Below, in pieces: positions 60,634-64,000 of a stretch of DNA of 64,000 nucleotides. Source of the stretch: Phycisphaerae bacterium (lineage in GTDB: Bacteria > Planctomycetota > Phycisphaerae > Sedimentisphaerales > Anaerobacaceae); contig JAIPFM010000030.1 of NCBI GenBank assembly GCA_021736645.1, forward strand, positions 1 to 64,000. The letters are read 5' to 3'. A model generated the notes under the pieces. It worked only from the letters and a program-made list of their open reading frames with translations. It had not been told where the DNA came from and made no database searches. The position numbers and the translations under genes were made by a program. Position 1 is the stretch's first letter. Each line of letters opens with the position of its first letter.

Positions 60634-63600
60634 ATGTCACAGATCCAGGACAGAGAACTCCTGCGACGTCTGGAGATGATCTCACGGATCAAGCCCAGCA
60701 AGGAATCCACGGCAAGAGCCATGGATCGGGCCAGAGAGGCCCTGCTTGAAGCGGCTCAGGCCCCAGTGACAGAACCGGAACTCCCCTCAAAGACACGTTA
60801 TATCTACTGGCGTCCGCTGACCCAGGCAGCCATCGCAGCCGTGGTCATCGCTGCGATCTCAGTCGGCATTGTGGTCTGGAAACAGACCGTGAACAGACCT
60901 TTGGGACCAGAGCTGGCGCAAACGCCCGACGGCATGCAGTTCAACCCAAACCTGGCCAACACAGATCGTCTTAAATCAGAAGCGATTCAAATCCGAAAAC
61001 TTGCCGCACTGGCCGACGTTCAAGGCCTGCTGAACATGCTTGAAACGGCCGTGCCGGCCAATCAACAGATTATTGCCAGTCACCTGGCCAAACTGGCCGG
61101 TCTGGAAGCAGTGCCGACTCTGTCGCGACTGGCCGTCAGATGGACTGGTCCGCCTGTGGCCAATCCGTTTACCCTGGCCATCACCCAGATTCAAGCTCGC
61201 TTAACCACCATGGCCAGGACTCAGACGCCGCTTGAACCGGGGACACCCGGGACCGCGGTTGTCCCGGTGGCCACAGCCTTGGCTGGCCCCAGCCTGCTGA
61301 CGGGTCAGGTCACGGATGCGGCCACAGGCAATCCGATTGCCGGCGCAGTGGTCTCCGTCTCAGGCTCAGGCCAATTTGAGACCCAGACCAACCGCCAGGG
61401 CCTGTACGGCTTCAGCGAACTCGATCCCAAGGGCTATTACCGTATGAAGGTCACGGCGCAGGGATATCTCGGACTCACAAGCCTTAAGGATATGCCGCTG
61501 GTTTCTTTGAGCGACACGTCAAATGGCACAAAACCCTTGACCCGGGACATACAGCTTGAAAAGGGCTGTCTGGTCAAGGTTCATGTGAAGGATCAGAACG
61601 GTCAGCCAGTCAAGGATGTCTTGTTGACCGCAAGCTGGTTGGGATTGGATCACGATAATATCGTGGGCCAGCAGGTAGCAACGGACACGGATGGGCAATC
61701 ATTAGTTGGCGCCTTGGAAGCATCGGAAATCGGGTATTTGGTCACAGCCATGCATCCCGATTTCGTACCCCAACATGCTTCTATTGAGTGCTCCAATCCC
61801 CTTGTTGACCAATCTCTGACCATCACGCTGACGCGGGGTCAGACAGTGCCTGCCTTTGCAGAGTACATCGACCATGTCCCTGCCCGAGGCGTGCTGATCC
61901 TGGCCCGTCCCGAGTGGTGGCACAGCACCACGGAACCCCCCAGCCAGGTGGTTCAGTCGGATGGGGCCTTCACACTGACCTCCATTGAGCCTCAAACCTA
62001 TCGACTCTTTGCACGCTTTGCCCAAGAAGATGGCTCATCCTACGAACTTGAAGTGGCCCAGAGGGAATTGCCCCTGGCGGAAGGCGACATACTTCACCTG
62101 ACACTCCCGCAAACGTCTCCTCCTCTCATGGAAGGCATTGAAGGAACGATTCAATGGGTGAACAACGTCAGGCCGGACAGCCTGGATATCCTGGCCTACA
62201 CGGCCACACGTCCCGAGGATCCACCTGTCACCACCCAGTACAGCCAAACGACGCTTGCCGGCAACGTGGATTCATTCAGAATCACAAATCTGGCGCCTGG
62301 TGCCTACAACCTGTTCTTCCAGGGCGCGAATATCAGGTCTGCACTGCTCGAGAACATCCCCACGTCGGAAGCCCCCCTGGTCGTGACCCTGGAATATGTG
62401 CCCACCCCCACCCTCAAGATCTCTGTGCTTCGGGCCGACTCAGGTGCCCCCATTCAGAATTACACGCTGGCGCTGCGTAAACAACTGGGCCTGCCGAACC
62501 TGCTGATGTACACCGACAAGCGTTTGTACCGAATGACGGACAATACAACCGGGCAATTTGACATTGAACTGCCGGGCATTGGCACGTATCAGGCCCTGAT
62601 TCAGAGCCCCGGTTACATCACGCAAACCAAGATGCTCGACATCACTGGCGATGACGACCACCCGCTGGTTGTGGCCATGAGACAAGGCGGCAATATCATG
62701 GGACGCGTGATGGATGTGACTGGCCAGGGCATTACAGGGGCATCGGTCGTGGCCGTGTCACAAAACTCTGAGACCGGTCCCATCAAAGCCATCACAAAAG
62801 ACGGACATTTTACCTTGCAGACCATACCGGAAGGCCTGGCGACACTGCAGATTTCCCACCCGGATCACGGTTCACTCTCGCTGGAGGATCTAGACGTGGT
62901 CGAGGGGATTACCCTGGACCTGTCGATGATCACGCTCTACCTGGGCGCCACGATCCAGGGCTATGTCCTGGACAATGCAGGCCTGCCGGTGCCCAGGGCC
63001 ACACTGTATGTGGAAAACGGCTCCGAAGAAACAGGCGCAATCGGACGTCGCCTGGCCACGGTGATCACTGACGATACAGGATTCTATCGGGTGTCCGGCC
63101 TGCCCTCTGACCTGTGCTACGTGACTCGTCGCAATCCTTCGACACACACCGGTGTGGTGCGTCGCAGTCTGATCGGCGCCAAGGAAACCACCTACGACCT
63201 GGACTTCGGCGTGGGGCCTCAGGTCACAGGCCTCCTCACTGATGACGCAGGCGATGCGCTGGCCAACACACGTCTGCTCCTGAGCCATCCAGCCAATCCG
63301 GCCTCCCGGCTCTTCCAGAGTTACGCTCAAACAGATACCAACGGCCAGTTCACCTTTGCCGGCATCCCGGCAGGTCATTACGGCATCTACCGTCAACTGT
63401 CCGGGACTACCACCTGGACGCAGGTCACCACCTTCACCATGTCACACAGTGACCTGAACCTCGGCCTGGTGCCGCCCAGGACAGCCGACCTCCGGGTCAG
63501 CCTGATCTCGGGATCGAAACTGGTCACCTCGGGCTGGCGCATCCTGCTTCAACAGGGCCACACCCTGTGGTCGCCCTTCCTGAAACAGGCGGATCTACCG

Positions 63601-64000
63601 GAACCAGGCGACAGCCGTTATCTGCTGAGTCATGTGCTGCCAGGTGAGTACTGTGTGGTCGCACAAAAGTATGACAGTTCGCTGTGGATTCGCATGCCCA
63701 TGACGCTGCTGCCGAACAGCCCTGACCAGGATCTCGTCATGGATCTGCCCGATGGCCACATTACCCTGTCAGGCACCACCAATAACTCGGACAGTGATGA
63801 CCTGATCCTGTTCAATCTGGACAAGACCCTGGTCATGCCGATTCGCAATGAGGATGGACGATACACGCTCAACCATGTCCCGGCAGGTGAATACCTCATC
63901 AGCAATACATTCCTGGCAGACATGGCCCCCCTCGAGGCCTTGACACTCACACCGGACACCCAGGCCCTTCAGATGCCCATCGACACCCGGCAATGGGTCA
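60634..64000 (+). CDS. Giant membrane-anchored protein with carboxypeptidase-regulatory-like repeats, partial
   Basis: Open from the ATG at 60634 to the window edge (1122 codons, no stop). Residues 1-60 are cytoplasmic and helical (ELLRRLEMISRIKPSKEST, ARAMDRAREALLEAA), like the sigma-binding part of planctomycete anti-sigma proteins. TM is at about 62-82. Outside follow many beta-sandwich modules of carboxypeptidase-regulatory/CNA-B type: LTGQVTDAATGNPIAGAVVSVSG, IMGRVMDVTGQGITGASVVAVS, IQGYVLDNAGLPVPRATLYVENG, VTGLLTDDAGDALANTRLLLS. Paired with the ECF gene one base upstream, it may sense an extracellular ligand. No zinc-binding anti-sigma motif is seen. Confidence 0.8.
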   Translation, partial: MSQIQDRELLRRLEMISRIKPSKESTARAMDRAREALLEAAQAPVTEPELPSKTRYIYWRPLTQAAIAAVVIAAISVGIVVWKQTVNRPLGPELAQTPDGMQFNPNLANTDRLKSEAIQIRKLAALADVQGLLNMLETAVPANQQIIASHLAKLAGLEAVPTLSRLAVRWTGPPVANPFTLAITQIQARLTTMARTQTPLEPGTPGTAVVPVATALAGPSLLTGQVTDAATGNPIAGAVVSVSGSGQFETQTNRQGLYGFSELDPKGYYRMKVTAQGYLGLTSLKDMPLVSLSDTSNGTKPLTRDIQLEKGCLVKVHVKDQNGQPVKDVLLTASWLGLDHDNIVGQQVATDTDGQSLVGALEASEIGYLVTAMHPDFVPQHASIECSNPLVDQSLTITLTRGQTVPAFAEYIDHVPARGVLILARPEWWHSTTEPPSQVVQSDGAFTLTSIEPQTYRLFARFAQEDGSSYELEVAQRELPLAEGDILHLTLPQTSPPLMEGIEGTIQWVNNVRPDSLDILAYTATRPEDPPVTTQYSQTTLAGNVDSFRITNLAPGAYNLFFQGANIRSALLENIPTSEAPLVVTLEYVPTPTLKISVLRADSGAPIQNYTLALRKQLGLPNLLMYTDKRLYRMTDNTTGQFDIELPGIGTYQALIQSPGYITQTKMLDITGDDDHPLVVAMRQGGNIMGRVMDVTGQGITGASVVAVSQNSETGPIKAITKDGHFTLQTIPEGLATLQISHPDHGSLSLEDLDVVEGITLDLSMITLYLGATIQGYVLDNAGLPVPRATLYVENGSEETGAIGRRLATVITDDTGFYRVSGLPSDLCYVTRRNPSTHTGVVRRSLIGAKETTYDLDFGVGPQVTGLLTDDAGDALANTRLLLSHPANPASRLFQSYAQTDTNGQFTFAGIPAGHYGIYRQLSGTTTWTQVTTFTMSHSDLNLGLVPPRTADLRVSLISGSKLVTSGWRILLQQGHTLWSPFLKQADLPEPGDSRYLLSHVLPGEYCVVAQKYDSSLWIRMPMTLLPNSPDQDLVMDLPDGHITLSGTTNNSDSDDLILFNLDKTLVMPIRNEDGRYTLNHVPAGEYLISNTFLADMAPLEALTLTPDTQALQMPIDTRQWV

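Noticed and set aside
1-64000. Phage, integrative element or biosynthetic cluster
   Set aside because: No integrase, capsid, terminase, intact transposase, NRPS or PKS motif was seen.

Overview
The window reads as the chromosome of an anaerobic, saccharolytic planctomycete, probably of the Phycisphaerae type. This is inferred from gene content only: 3-keto-disaccharide hydrolase (DUF1080) domains, a PQQ-type propeller, DUF2961/GH172 and sialidase domains, dockerin-like repeats, a MoxR-DUF58-BatA-VWA-DUF4159 locus, an ECF sigma factor beside a membrane carboxypeptidase-regulatory-like protein, and an [FeFe] hydrogenase operon. No rRNA, CRISPR array or intact transposase was seen. One tRNA (Ser-GGA) is present.

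Layout. 1-2.9 kb: a secreted double DUF1080 protein and an erythromycin-esterase-like lipoprotein, on the minus strand. 3.0-8.7 kb: a plus-strand export operon with a LolA-like protein, two FtsX/MacB-type permeases, a LolD-type ATPase and a predicted outer-membrane barrel. 8.8-12.8 kb: a secreted DUF6055 zinc-peptidase-like protein, a DUF423 membrane protein, a PQQ propeller and a 2H phosphoesterase. Five intergenic gaps in the first 11 kb carry tandem arrays of 7-bp units, which is the most unusual DNA-level pattern here.

12.9-20.8 kb (minus) is a secreted glycan/glycoprotein-degradation cluster: a large glycosidase-like protein, a sialate O-acetylesterase-like SGNH hydrolase, an M60 mucinase-like peptidase and a GH172-sialidase fusion. 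21.3-32.4 kb (minus) is the MoxR, DUF58, BatA-VWA, long membrane/coiled-coil protein, VWA, degenerate caspase-like, DUF4159 operon. 32.4-33.2 kb is a repeat-rich gap with two kinds of structured repeat and tRNA-Ser.

33.3-43.7 kb (minus) is largely housekeeping: a pterin-binding methyltransferase-like protein, carB, an HTH/acidic/transmembrane protein, groES, topA, rdgB and a CPBP protease. 43.9-46.9 kb (plus) holds a LamG/dockerin-like secreted protein, a candidate structured RNA with a strong terminator, and a DUF6941-like protein. 47-50.3 kb (minus) holds typA and a Tat-exported enolase-superfamily enzyme.

50.6-59.7 kb (minus) is one operon: rex, a sensor histidine kinase, a thioredoxin-like [2Fe-2S] protein, hydB, hydA, hydG, hydC and a receiver-only response regulator. 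It starts at a good promoter with a near-consensus Rex operator and ends at a strong terminator. It should encode an NAD(H)-linked, probably electron-bifurcating [FeFe] hydrogenase controlled by NADH/NAD+ through Rex and possibly by the two-component pair. HydE and HydF are not in the window. 60.1 kb to the end (plus) is an ECF sigma factor followed by a very long membrane-anchored repeat protein that runs off the edge.

All assignments come from reading sequence and remembered family motifs; no database search was run.
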